A DNA stretch of 5,077 nucleotides from Moraxellaceae bacterium (GTDB lineage: Bacteria > Pseudomonadota > Gammaproteobacteria > Pseudomonadales > Ketobacteraceae). Positions 1-4,938 of the stretch are shown one piece after another. The position numbers and the translations under genes are program-made. Position 1 is the stretch's first letter; the number at the start of each line of letters is the position of its first letter. The notes under the pieces were generated by a model, which ran no database searches, had not been told where the DNA came from, and was given only the letters and a program-made list of their open reading frames with translations. The stretch lies in NCBI GenBank assembly GCA_002402125.1, contig NVVG01000259.1:1-5077 (forward strand). The letters are read 5' to 3'.

Positions 1-2
1 TT

Positions 3-47
3 AAAAAGGCGCTGCACATTTCGATAAGATTTGTGCAGCGCCTTTTT
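3..47. terminator. Bidirectional Rho-independent terminator
   Basis: An 11-bp perfect GC-rich inverted repeat (GGCGCTGCACA at 8-18 and its complement at 32-42) encloses a 13-nt loop. It is flanked by five A on the left and five T on the right, so it can end transcripts from either side. For the minus-strand gene that stops at 82, it lies about 40 bp downstream, the expected place for its terminator. On the plus strand it would end transcription coming from whatever precedes the window. Confidence 0.93.
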
Positions 48-81
48 ACTTTTTTCGATGACTAAAACGCTAACCGGAAAG

Positions 82-642
82 TTAACCAGGCTGTTGCTCT
101 TTTGGAGCATCAATAGCGCCACCAAAGACCTGTCGCTCGGTGCTTTCTAATTCAGTTGCGACGGGTGAATTTTGCGGAGGAGCTTCGGTTGCCACTCGAA
201 TCACTTCTTCATTTGCCGCTGTTGGCGTTGCTGCTGTGCTCTCAGGAATAACTCTTAATCGATCTACGGAAAGTACGGTAGGTTCGGTTGTTGTTGGAGC
301 CGCTGGAGCAGCTAGGGGTTCTGAAGTTTCTACCGGTGCAGTCGCTGGTGCAACCGGCGCTGATTCCACGGTTGTTGCAGTGCTTAGTACCCTATCTCGT
401 GCCGGGTCTCCCTCAGTAGATACTACAACGGGTTCTTGTGTCGGTAGCTCTTGTTGAGCTGCGGGTGCATCACTACTAGGCTGGACTTCTACCCGCTCGA
501 CTGTTGGCGCCGCATTTACAGAATTATCAGGATTAACGGTGGGTTGCACCTGCTCGGGTGCCAGGCGTGGCTCCCCACCCGGAGTAACCACATTGGTATT
601 CGGATGGCTTAGGGGTATGTTTGTGGTGGAAACAGAAATCAT
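82..642 (-). CDS. Pro/Ala/Thr/Glu-rich low-complexity hypothetical protein
   Basis: The 186-aa product is not recognised. I chose the ATG at 642 because GGGAG (649-653 on the complement) lies 6 nt upstream; a TTG six codons further out would place this Shine-Dalgarno inside the gene. The protein has no cysteine or tryptophan, almost no aromatic residues, and is dominated by Pro, Ala, Thr, Val and Glu. It is therefore probably disordered. There is no signal peptide or membrane segment, so a cytoplasmic location is the default. The start (MISVSTTNIPL) and the tail with VFGGAIDAPK faintly recall the disordered N-terminal part of SprA-related putative metalloproteases. The HExxH-type domain of that family is absent, so this could be a shortened relative; I hold that only weakly. 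The stop is followed by the terminator at 3-47, so the gene looks monocistronic and complete as it stands. The plus-strand open frame inside it is a by-product of the GC-biased codons. Confidence 0.7.
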   Translation of the reverse strand: MISVSTTNIPLSHPNTNVVTPGGEPRLAPEQVQPTVNPDNSVNAAPTVERVEVQPSSDAPAAQQELPTQEPVVVSTEGDPARDRVLSTATTVESAPVAPATAPVETSEPLAAPAAPTTTEPTVLSVDRLRVIPESTAATPTAANEEVIRVATEAPPQNSPVATELESTERQVFGGAIDAPKEQQPG

Positions 643-648
643 AATTAA

Positions 649-653
649 CTCCC
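649..653 (-). promoter_or_regulatory. Ribosome-binding site deciding the start at 642
   Basis: GGGAG on the minus strand, 6 nt before the ATG. It fixes the start of the Pro-rich protein gene and argues against the upstream TTG. Confidence 0.7.
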
Positions 654-856
654 AGGACAAGTCCTTCTTAGACTTATATTTCTATCATGATACGGCAAAT
701 TGACAATAGACGGTAGTATTTATAGCTCGGTTTTTAGGCTGTTTTGGAGTAACCAAGCCCGGCTTTAGTGCTTTGTAGGGAGAATTGGCCGCAATATTGG
801 TTATAATGGCATTTATTGTCCTATGGGGACAATTAACCCCCTAAAGAGTATCTGTT

Positions 857-1807
857 ATGAAAATAGTCTTCCACTTCGATGCCGGAGAGAAGTTACAAAC
901 GATGATTGCGGCCAACAATCCAGGTTTTGAGATTGTTTTGTGTAGTGGGGAAGACACCGAAGCGAACAATATAGCATTAGCAAAGGCGCTCTGAGATGCC
1001 GATGTGTTATGGCATGTGTTAACCCCGGTCACCCAACAATTATTGGATCAGGCGCCACAACTGAAGTTTATCCAAAAGGTGGGTGTTGGGGTAAACACCA
1101 TCGATCTTGATGCCGCCAAAGCACGGGGCATTCGGGTGTGTAATATGCCGGGATCCAATAGTAATGCGGTAGCAGAAGTCACTATCATGTTGATATTGGC
1201 GACGTTAAAACAACTGACAAAAATGGACCGGATTACTCGTAGTGGTCGCTGGCGTCTTAGCTCCGCGGAGCAAGAACGCCTATTTGAATTAAGAGGTAAA
1301 ACCGTCGGTTTTGTGGGATACGGGTCGATACCCCAACTAGTCTCCCCTATTCTAGAGGCGATGGGAGCCAAGGTGATCTATACCGCTACCGCGGAAAAAT
1401 CCAATGTTAACTATCCCTATATGGCATTCGATGCTTTGTTAGCAAGCGCAGATATTGTCTCATTGCATGTTGGGCTCAATGAGCAAACGACTTCCATGAT
1501 GAATGCCCGGGCATTTCAAACAATGAAACCTGGCTCAGTATTTATCAATACCGCCCGCGGTGGTTTAGTCGATGAAGATGCACTCTATGCTGCACTAACC
1601 ACAGGCCATGTGTTCGCGGCAGGCTTGGATGTGTTTGTCGAAGAACCTGCTCAACAACACAACCCCTTATTTGCCTTGGACAATGTGGTAGTTTCTCCCC
1701 ATGTGGCCTGGTTAACTCAAGAAACCTGGCAACGTAGTGTTGATCTTGCGCTAGAAAATAGTCGTCGATTGCAGGCTAACGAAGAATTGCTGCATCCAGT
1801 TATCTAA
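857..1807 (+). pseudogene. D-2-hydroxyacid dehydrogenase interrupted by one in-frame TGA
   Basis: Read through from ATG 857, this is a 316-codon frame, the normal length of NAD(P)-dependent D-isomer-specific 2-hydroxyacid dehydrogenases, which interconvert 2-keto acids and D-2-hydroxy acids in the cytoplasm. Codon 46 (992-994) is TGA in the same frame as everything before and after it. The frame continues directly with DADVLWHVLTPVT, typical of this family's N-terminal domain. The Rossmann loop GYGSIP is near residue 154; the third glycine of GxGxxG is proline, a variant I believe also occurs in intact members. The catalytic triad appears intact: Arg234 in ARGG, Glu263 in EEP and His282 in SPH. 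The next in-frame start (GTG 1004) would remove about 49 residues of the substrate-binding domain, so a working enzyme from it is unlikely. CGA to TGA is the simplest origin. A sequencing error, a suppressor or a recoded stop cannot be excluded from one sequence. The upstream AAGAG is a weak ribosome-binding site. Confidence 0.85.
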
Positions 1808-1831
1808 CGAGTGAGTTTACGATCATTGTCA

Positions 1832-2812
1832 TTAGTCGATAGGGCTAACAACATGATCCCCTAGTTCTTCGATAACATGAAGGTAAATTTCAGTTGTTCT
1901 AATATCTGAATGACCCATTAATGTTTGAATTTGACGCAAGTCATATTTATTTTGTAGTAAGCGGGTGGCAAAACTATGCCTGAAGGTATGGCAGCTTGCC
2001 TGTTTGCGAATCCCAGCAGCATTGATAGCAATCTTTACCTGTTTTTGAATTGTTGCTCGATGTATATGATGCCGACGTTCAATGCCCGATCGAGGATCGA
2101 TACTGGTATTGTTGGCTGGAAAGAGATATTGCCAACCGATAGAATAACCGGCACGAGGATATTTCTTATCTAACATGTTTGGCAAATAAACAGGGCCCAG
2201 CTCTCTCGCCATATCTAAAGCGAGTAGTTTTTCAACTACGTTAACTTGATGTTTAAGATCATCAATGATGGATTTAGGCAATAACGTTGTTCTATCCTTT
2301 GCCCCCTTACCTTCACGAATGACAATGTAACCCATATCAAAATCGATATCTTTGATACGTAATCTGACCGCTTCAGAGATTCTAAGCCCACAGCCATACA
2401 TCAATTTCCCCAATAAACGATAACCTTCATCCAAATGTTTAATGACTGCCATTGCTTCATCATGTGTAAAAACGGTTGGAATGCGTGTGGGTTTTCTCGC
2501 ATACCGAAAATTCAGTTTTTCAACGGGCTGTTTTAAAAATTGATTGTATAAATATACCAGTGCATTAAGTACGGTACGTTGAGTATTGGTCGATGCGTTA
2601 CATTGAACATTGAGGTAGGTTAAATATTCTTCAACGTGACAGGCATCCATATCTTTTGGGTGTTGTTTCTTATGATATAGGATGTATTTCTTAACCCAGT
2701 CAACATAGGTTTTTTCGGTGGCATAACTTTTCCCGTCAGTTCGTATGAATTGACGGAATTGATCGAGAAATTTCACCGGTTTAACGGGGATGGGTACTTT
2801 TATATCGTCCAT
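1832..2812 (-). CDS. intI: Integron integrase (IntI family tyrosine recombinase)
   Basis: The 326-aa product recombines cassette attC sites, folded as single-stranded hairpins, with attI or other attC sites. Residues about 12-100 form the SAM-like core-binding domain (DQFRQFIRTDGKSYATEKTY). The catalytic domain follows, with Arg144 (CGLRISE), Lys169 (GKGAKDR), His275 and Arg278 (HTFRH), His301 (LMGHSDIRTT) and nucleophile Tyr310 (TTEIYLHV). The stretch at about 222-260, with LFPA, a basic ERRHHIH run and TIQKQV, is the insert that separates IntI from XerC/XerD and binds the extrahelical bases of attC. Length matches the family (roughly 320-340 aa) and no residue appears missing, so the enzyme should be active. 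It is divergent from the cassette array, the usual integron layout. Its stop converges on the dehydrogenase pseudogene with 24 bp between. There is no good Shine-Dalgarno before the ATG, implying weak translation. A LexA-like box just upstream suggests SOS control. Confidence 0.97.
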   Translation of the reverse strand: MDDIKVPIPVKPVKFLDQFRQFIRTDGKSYATEKTYVDWVKKYILYHKKQHPKDMDACHVEEYLTYLNVQCNASTNTQRTVLNALVYLYNQFLKQPVEKLNFRYARKPTRIPTVFTHDEAMAVIKHLDEGYRLLGKLMYGCGLRISEAVRLRIKDIDFDMGYIVIREGKGAKDRTTLLPKSIIDDLKHQVNVVEKLLALDMARELGPVYLPNMLDKKYPRAGYSIGWQYLFPANNTSIDPRSGIERRHHIHRATIQKQVKIAINAAGIRKQASCHTFRHSFATRLLQNKYDLRQIQTLMGHSDIRTTEIYLHVIEELGDHVVSPID

Positions 2813-2818
2813 AATATA

Positions 2819-2834
2819 CTGTATCTATTATCAG
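2819..2834. promoter_or_regulatory. Putative LexA (SOS) box upstream of intI
   Basis: CTGTATCTATTATCAG fits the gammaproteobacterial LexA consensus CTGT-N8-ACAG with one mismatch in the last half-site and the usual AT-rich middle. It lies 7-22 bp before the intI start, overlapping the likely transcription start region. LexA control of intI is established for several mobile and Vibrio integrons; here it is inferred from the motif. Confidence 0.7.
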
Positions 2835-2844
2835 GTGTTCAATA

Positions 2845-2873
2845 ATAGTAAATGCGAATCTAAAAAAGATCAA
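2845..2873 (-). promoter_or_regulatory. Putative intI promoter
   Basis: On the minus strand TTGATC (2868-2873) and TACTAT (2845-2850) are 17 bp apart. Transcription would start near 2838, just before the LexA box, giving a leader of about 26 nt. A second -10-like element (GATAAT) lies inside the LexA box but has no good -35, so the first assignment is preferred. Confidence 0.5.
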
Positions 2874-3019
2874 CATTGTTTTTAGTATGCAACCCACCGC
2901 ATTGGCTGAAATATGTTCGTAGTTTTGTGGAAGCGGCGCTATATTTACGAGAGGTAATCTCTGTTTTCCATAACCGTTTGATTTTAAGGGGGAAAAAGGC
3001 AGTATTCTAGGCTTCACAA

Positions 3020-3047
3020 TTGTTGGATATGTATATCGATATATACT
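3020..3047 (+). promoter_or_regulatory. Candidate Pc cassette promoter
   Basis: TTGTTG (3020-3025) and TATACT (3042-3047) are 16 bp apart and point toward the cassettes. The spacer contains the perfect 12-bp palindrome TATATCGATATA (3032-3043). A second candidate, TTGATT (3085-3090) with GATAGT (3108-3113) at 17 bp, is weaker. Integrons normally carry Pc between intI and attI or inside intI. Cassette 1 starts its first gene 12 nt after the insertion point and has no room for its own promoter, so one of these is expected to be used. Confidence 0.4.
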
Positions 3048-3109
3048 TTGCCAAAGTAGGTTGGTGTGTGACGCTTCTAACGTGTTGATTTAGCGGTCAA
3101 AAAGAACGA

Positions 3110-3181
3110 TAGTTGGTTCCTATTAAATTGGATATGTCGCTGCGTGAAATGTCGACGCCGCGCTATATTAAGCTGTTAAAC
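3110..3181 (+). other. attI: attI recombination site (extent approximate)
   Basis: The 3' end is fixed by GTTAAAC (3175-3181), a perfect match to the core site GTTRRRY, directly before the first cassette gene; crossover is expected between G3175 and T3176. The left limit is a guess based on attI sites usually spanning about 60-70 bp. The sequence before the core (CGCCGCGCTATATTAAGCT) contains possible integrase contacts but no motif I can assign with certainty. An alternative reading, in which this core is the end of an attC and attI lies further left, is given in the findings. Confidence 0.6.
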
Positions 3182-3186
3182 ATACT

Positions 3187-3570
3187 ATGAAACTATCGAA
3201 GTACTTTGCTCTAGCCATTTCACTCTTGTTGAGTGCGTGCTCATACGAAATTGAAATGACTGTTGATATAGACGGTGATTGTAACGTTAATGTAAATATA
3301 CTTAATGGGCGACCACAAGTTAGGTATATCGCAGTTGTTGAAGAATTGAATGGAAAACCGAATTTCGAACGCATAGTTTGGCAAGTGGATGGGAACTACA
3401 AAAAGCTAGGTCGGTTTACGTATGGTAGCGTTCCAAGTGGTTTCAAGGAGGTTGTATCTCCAGAGACTCTAAAACAAGATTCAAATTTCTATATTGCTGT
3501 AAATGGCTCAGGTGGCGGTTATGGTATGATAAAGATGGAGTATAAATGCTTAACGAATAAGGGTAAATAG
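3187..3570 (+). CDS. Small cassette-encoded lipoprotein, unknown function
   Basis: The 127-aa product has a classic lipoprotein signal: basic MKLSK, a hydrophobic stretch at residues 7-15 and lipobox L15-S16-A17-C18. Signal peptidase II would cut before Cys18. Serine follows the cysteine, so the enterobacterial Lol rule predicts outer-membrane sorting. The mature part is about 110 residues, probably mainly beta-strand (alternating EIEMTVDIDGDCNVNVNI), with a glycine-rich turn NGSGGGYG near 107-113 and two further cysteines (32 and 121) that could form a disulfide. I do not recognise a family. The ATG lies 12 nt after the cassette boundary with no clear Shine-Dalgarno, so expression depends on upstream transcription and may be weak. 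It is followed after 11 nt by the second gene of the cassette and is likely co-transcribed with it. Confidence 0.88.
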   Translation: MKLSKYFALAISLLLSACSYEIEMTVDIDGDCNVNVNILNGRPQVRYIAVVEELNGKPNFERIVWQVDGNYKKLGRFTYGSVPSGFKEVVSPETLKQDSNFYIAVNGSGGGYGMIKMEYKCLTNKGK

Positions 3571-3581
3571 ATCCTAAAAAT

Positions 3582-3920
3582 ATGAACTTGGATGAATTAG
3601 TACAATCAATTGCTGATGAAGAGCCGGAATCATTTGTTAGCTTAAGAAAATGGATAAATTCTTGGAAAGACAGTGGAGAGTCCATAGATGATCTGAACAT
3701 TCTTGTTTCCAAATGGCATGGTAATGTATGGTTCAAATCTAAATCTATTTCAGATGAATTTAATGAGCAATGGACAAAATTCAAGACTATAGCAATTGAT
3801 GGTATAGGTGGCCTGACGTTGAACGAGCGATTGTATTGGTTTGGGATGTTTGATTCCTGGGATAACGCTGACGAACACGATAAACTGCGTATACGAATTA
3901 AACTTAAGGCTAATACCTAA
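3582..3920 (+). CDS. 112-aa soluble cassette protein, unknown function
   Basis: An acidic, probably helical cytoplasmic protein with no signal peptide or membrane segment. It is rich in tryptophan (W24, W28, W45, W50, W64, W86, W93) for its size. The most distinctive part is the C-terminal block from about 78 to 93, LTLNERLYWFGMFDSWD, followed by a charged helix (DEHDKLRIRIKLKA). A similar NERL-hydrophobic-GLxDxWD tail recurs, from memory, in small bacterial proteins of unknown role, some near toxins; I cannot verify this here and assign no function. The ATG is 11 nt after the lipoprotein stop, without a good Shine-Dalgarno, so translation may be coupled to the upstream gene. It is the second gene of cassette 1, and its stop is about 47 bp before the attC. 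Confidence 0.85.
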   Translation: MNLDELVQSIADEEPESFVSLRKWINSWKDSGESIDDLNILVSKWHGNVWFKSKSISDEFNEQWTKFKTIAIDGIGGLTLNERLYWFGMFDSWDNADEHDKLRIRIKLKANT

Positions 3921-3932
3921 AAAATGATATTG

Positions 3933-3947
3933 GGCGCGTACCGCGCC
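3933..3947. repeat. GC-rich hairpin between gene and attC1
   Basis: GGCGCG and CGCGCC form a perfect 6-bp stem around a TAC loop. No T-run follows, so it is not a standard terminator. It lies outside the attC and could protect the 3' end of the transcript or slow polymerase. Role unknown. Confidence 0.55.
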
Positions 3948-3967
3948 ACAGGAAATTGCGCTTCGTC

Positions 3968-4078
3968 CTTTAACGAGGCGATGCACTGGAAATTTTACAC
4001 TGGCGCCTGCTTTTGCTTCCGTTGCACTTTAGCAAAACCAGTCACCAGCGTAAATTTCCAGTGATCACGGCGTTATGT
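3968..4078 (+). repeat. attC: attC1 recombination site
   Basis: The ends are R'' CTTTAAC (3968-3974) and R' GTTATGT (4072-4078), with crossover at 4072/4073. The arms pair well: TAACG-x-GAT with its partner, a perfect 12-bp inverted repeat CACTGGAAATTT (3984-3995 and 4052-4063), ACTGG with CCAGT, and an inner TTTTGCT/AGCAAAA stem (4011-4017 and 4031-4037). The left arm has one extra G (3983) before CACTGG. Such an extrahelical base is what IntI uses to choose the strand. Length 111 bp, in the range of long chromosomal-integron attC sites. Confidence 0.93.
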
Positions 4079-4486
4079 GAAAGTATGAGTAAAAGTAATT
4101 TAGGAATTATCGTAACTTCTAGTGTTGTAGGCCTTATTCCTGCAATTCTAATGATGTTCATTGCATGGAGTCATAATTCCCAGGATGAGATTCACCGAAA
4201 TGGTGTGGTTGATTGGGCTTACTTACTAACAATCGGAAATTCTTGGTTTGCTCCAGTATTTCTAATTGTTGCAGCTATTATGTTGTCTCTAAGGGCATAC
4301 TCTAACAGAGATATTCGCTGTCAAAACTGTGCAGGGAAAATGAAGCCTGAAAATGGGAAAATGTGGCGTTGCGAAGAGTGTGGTAATGTTGTTCATAAAT
4401 AAAGCACATAACAGGTTTATCAACAATCGCTCAACGAAAAGGCTGTTGGTCTGGACGTCGTTGACGCTCCGCCAGTTATAGAGACG
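4073..4486 (+). mobile_element. Gene cassette 2 (membrane zinc-ribbon protein)
   Basis: A compact 414-bp cassette bounded by core sites at 4072/4073 and 4486/4487. One gene fills it, starting 12 nt after the boundary, and its stop lies only 3 nt before the attC. There is no room for a promoter, so it relies on transcription from cassette 1 or Pc. Confidence 0.9.
4085..4402 (+). CDS. Two-helix membrane protein with C-terminal zinc ribbon
   Basis: A 105-aa product of unknown function. I place the start at ATG 4085, not the in-frame TTG at 4013, because the latter lies inside attC1 and would code through the recombination site. Two hydrophobic helices lie at about 7-28 (IIVTSSVVGLIPAILMMFIA) and about 50-70 (WFAPVFLIVAAIMLSL), separated by a polar, charged loop (HNSQDEIHRNG). 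After Arg70 comes a soluble tail with C79-x2-C82 and C96-x2-C99, 13 residues apart, a typical treble or rubredoxin-like zinc-ribbon spacing. The positive-inside rule puts the basic tail in the cytoplasm. Zinc ribbons of this kind bind nucleic acid or proteins, but nothing here tells which. GAAAG just before the ATG is at best a weak ribosome-binding site. It is the only gene of cassette 2. Confidence 0.88.
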   Translation: MSKSNLGIIVTSSVVGLIPAILMMFIAWSHNSQDEIHRNGVVDWAYLLTIGNSWFAPVFLIVAAIMLSLRAYSNRDIRCQNCAGKMKPENGKMWRCEECGNVVHK

Positions 4487-4492
4487 TTAAAT
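4406..4492 (+). repeat. attC: attC2 recombination site
   Basis: The ends are R'' ACATAAC (4406-4412) and R' GTTAAAT (4486-4492), a perfect GTTRRRY core; crossover is expected at 4486/4487. The L boxes are TCAACGA (4431-4437) and TCGTTGA (4458-4464), a perfect 7-bp pair, with partial pairing between them and the ends (TTAT-x-AAC against its counterpart). Length is 87 bp with a 20-nt terminal loop. A GTTATAG at 4475-4481 could serve as an alternative core, but the arm lengths match better with the outer one. Confidence 0.8.
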
Positions 4493-4557
4493 TTTGCGGA
4501 ATTAAAAATTAGGTGCTAGATTAGATACTTGTAGACATTGTTAATTGATTAGATTTA

Positions 4558-4585
4558 TTGGAAACCCTAAATACCGAAATATAAT
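4558..4585 (+). promoter_or_regulatory. Cassette-borne promoter of the gene at 4631
   Basis: TTGGAA (4558-4563) and a perfect TATAAT (4580-4585) are 16 bp apart, the best promoter-like match in the array. Transcription would start near 4592 and leave a leader of about 40 nt. A weaker overlapping pair, TTGATT (4545-4550) and TAAATA (4568-4573) at 17 bp, lies just upstream. Confidence 0.65.
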
Positions 4586-4593
4586 GCGGTATT
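4570..4593. promoter_or_regulatory. Inverted repeat over the -10: possible operator
   Basis: AATACCG (4570-4576) and CGGTATT (4587-4593) are perfect 7-bp inverted arms 10 bp apart, centre to centre about 17 bp. They straddle the TATAAT and reach the expected transcription start. The geometry suits a dimeric repressor. No repressor gene is in this cassette, so it would be a host or array-encoded factor. Confidence 0.45.
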
Positions 4594-4619
4594 GGGAAAA
4601 ATTAAACTTCTTAACTAAT

Positions 4620-4624
4620 AGGTG
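4620..4624 (+). promoter_or_regulatory. Ribosome-binding site deciding the start at 4631
   Basis: AGGTG lies 6 nt before ATG 4631. The in-frame GTG at 4622 is part of this Shine-Dalgarno and is therefore not the start. Confidence 0.7.
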
Positions 4625-4630
4625 TCTATC

Positions 4631-4885
4631 ATGAGTTTTATTAAAAAACTGTCTATCGCCGCATTATCCTCCCTGTTTATTTCATTATGCTTAACAATCG
4701 TACCTGGTTCGTGGAGTCTGCTTGCTCGGATATTAGAAACCACAAATGATATTAGCATTGTCGGTTACTCTTCGATGACGTATCTATCGATTATGGCGTG
4801 TTCTTTATTTTTTTCTTGGCTTGTACTTAAATCAGCCGTGAAATCAATTTCTGCTGAGATGGATAATTGGTTTAACGAAAAATGA
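4631..4885 (+). CDS. 84-aa two-helix inner-membrane protein, unknown function
   Basis: Start chosen at ATG 4631, 6 nt after AGGTG. The N-terminus MSFIKKLS is basic and is followed by a hydrophobic segment at about 7-25 (LSIAALSSLFISLCLTIV). A polar middle, SWSLLARILETTNDISIVG, could be an amphipathic helix or short periplasmic loop. A second hydrophobic segment lies at about 50-68 (YLSIMACSLFFSWLVL), followed by a charged tail (KSAVKSISAEMDNWFNEK). Both ends are predicted to be cytoplasmic, a helical hairpin. No lipobox or catalytic motif is visible and I recognise no family. It has its own promoter and possible operator and is the only sizeable gene of cassette 3. Phage-defence effectors, holin-like proteins and toxins can look like this, but size and topology alone cannot support such a call. 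Confidence 0.82.
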   Translation: MSFIKKLSIAALSSLFISLCLTIVPGSWSLLARILETTNDISIVGYSSMTYLSIMACSLFFSWLVLKSAVKSISAEMDNWFNEK

Positions 4886-4938
4886 ATGAACAATTTAAGA
4901 AATTGGGACTTAGCATATAAGACGAAGGTGGTCCTATC

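Larger units (their letters stand above)
2813..3175. other. Regulatory region between intI and the first cassette
   Basis: This 363-bp stretch has no credible gene. It holds the intI promoter and LexA-like box at its left end, candidate Pc elements with a 12-bp palindrome in the middle, and attI at its right end. About 2880-3010 shows nothing I can assign apart from an AT-rich, promoter-like composition. Confidence 0.8.
3176..4072 (+). mobile_element. Gene cassette 1 (two genes)
   Basis: This 897-bp cassette lies between the G^TTAAAC core at 3175/3176 and the G^TTATGT core at 4072/4073. It contains a lipoprotein gene, a second small gene 11 nt downstream, a short GC-rich hairpin and a 111-bp attC. 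No core site or attC fold lies between the two genes, so they move together. Most cassettes carry one gene, so this suggests that the two products may act as a pair. Confidence 0.85.

Noticed and set aside
140..457. 105-aa plus-strand open frame
   Set aside because: It lies wholly inside the minus-strand Pro-rich gene, is rich in Ala, Gly, Ser, Thr and Val as expected for the complement of such codons, and has no ribosome-binding site.
992..994. Selenocysteine reading of the TGA
   Set aside because: The position is not a catalytic cysteine in 2-hydroxyacid dehydrogenases and lies in a linker before the conserved DADVLWHV strand. No convincing SECIS hairpin follows. Nonsense mutation is simpler.
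1048..1371. 107-aa minus-strand open frame
   Set aside because: Antisense to the dehydrogenase, which has clear family motifs in the other frame.
1808..1831. Terminator between the convergent dehydrogenase and intI
   Set aside because: Only 24 bp, with no inverted repeat and no T-run.
2781..3017. 78-aa minus-strand open frame before intI
   Set aside because: It overlaps the intI start, runs across the LexA box and promoter region, and its translation has no protein-like features.
3547..3590. Remnant attC between the two genes of cassette 1 (CTTAACGA at about 3549)
   Set aside because: There is no GTT core and no inverted partner nearby, and the 11-nt gap is too short for any attC.
4475..4481. 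GTTATAG as the true R' core of attC2
   Set aside because: The arm spacing is then asymmetric (left about twice the right), and the outer GTTAAAT matches the consensus perfectly.
4882..4920. 12-codon frame (MNEQFKKLGLSI) overlapping the stop of the gene at 4631 as ATGA
   Set aside because: The overlap is suggestive of coupling, but the peptide is too short and has no independent support.
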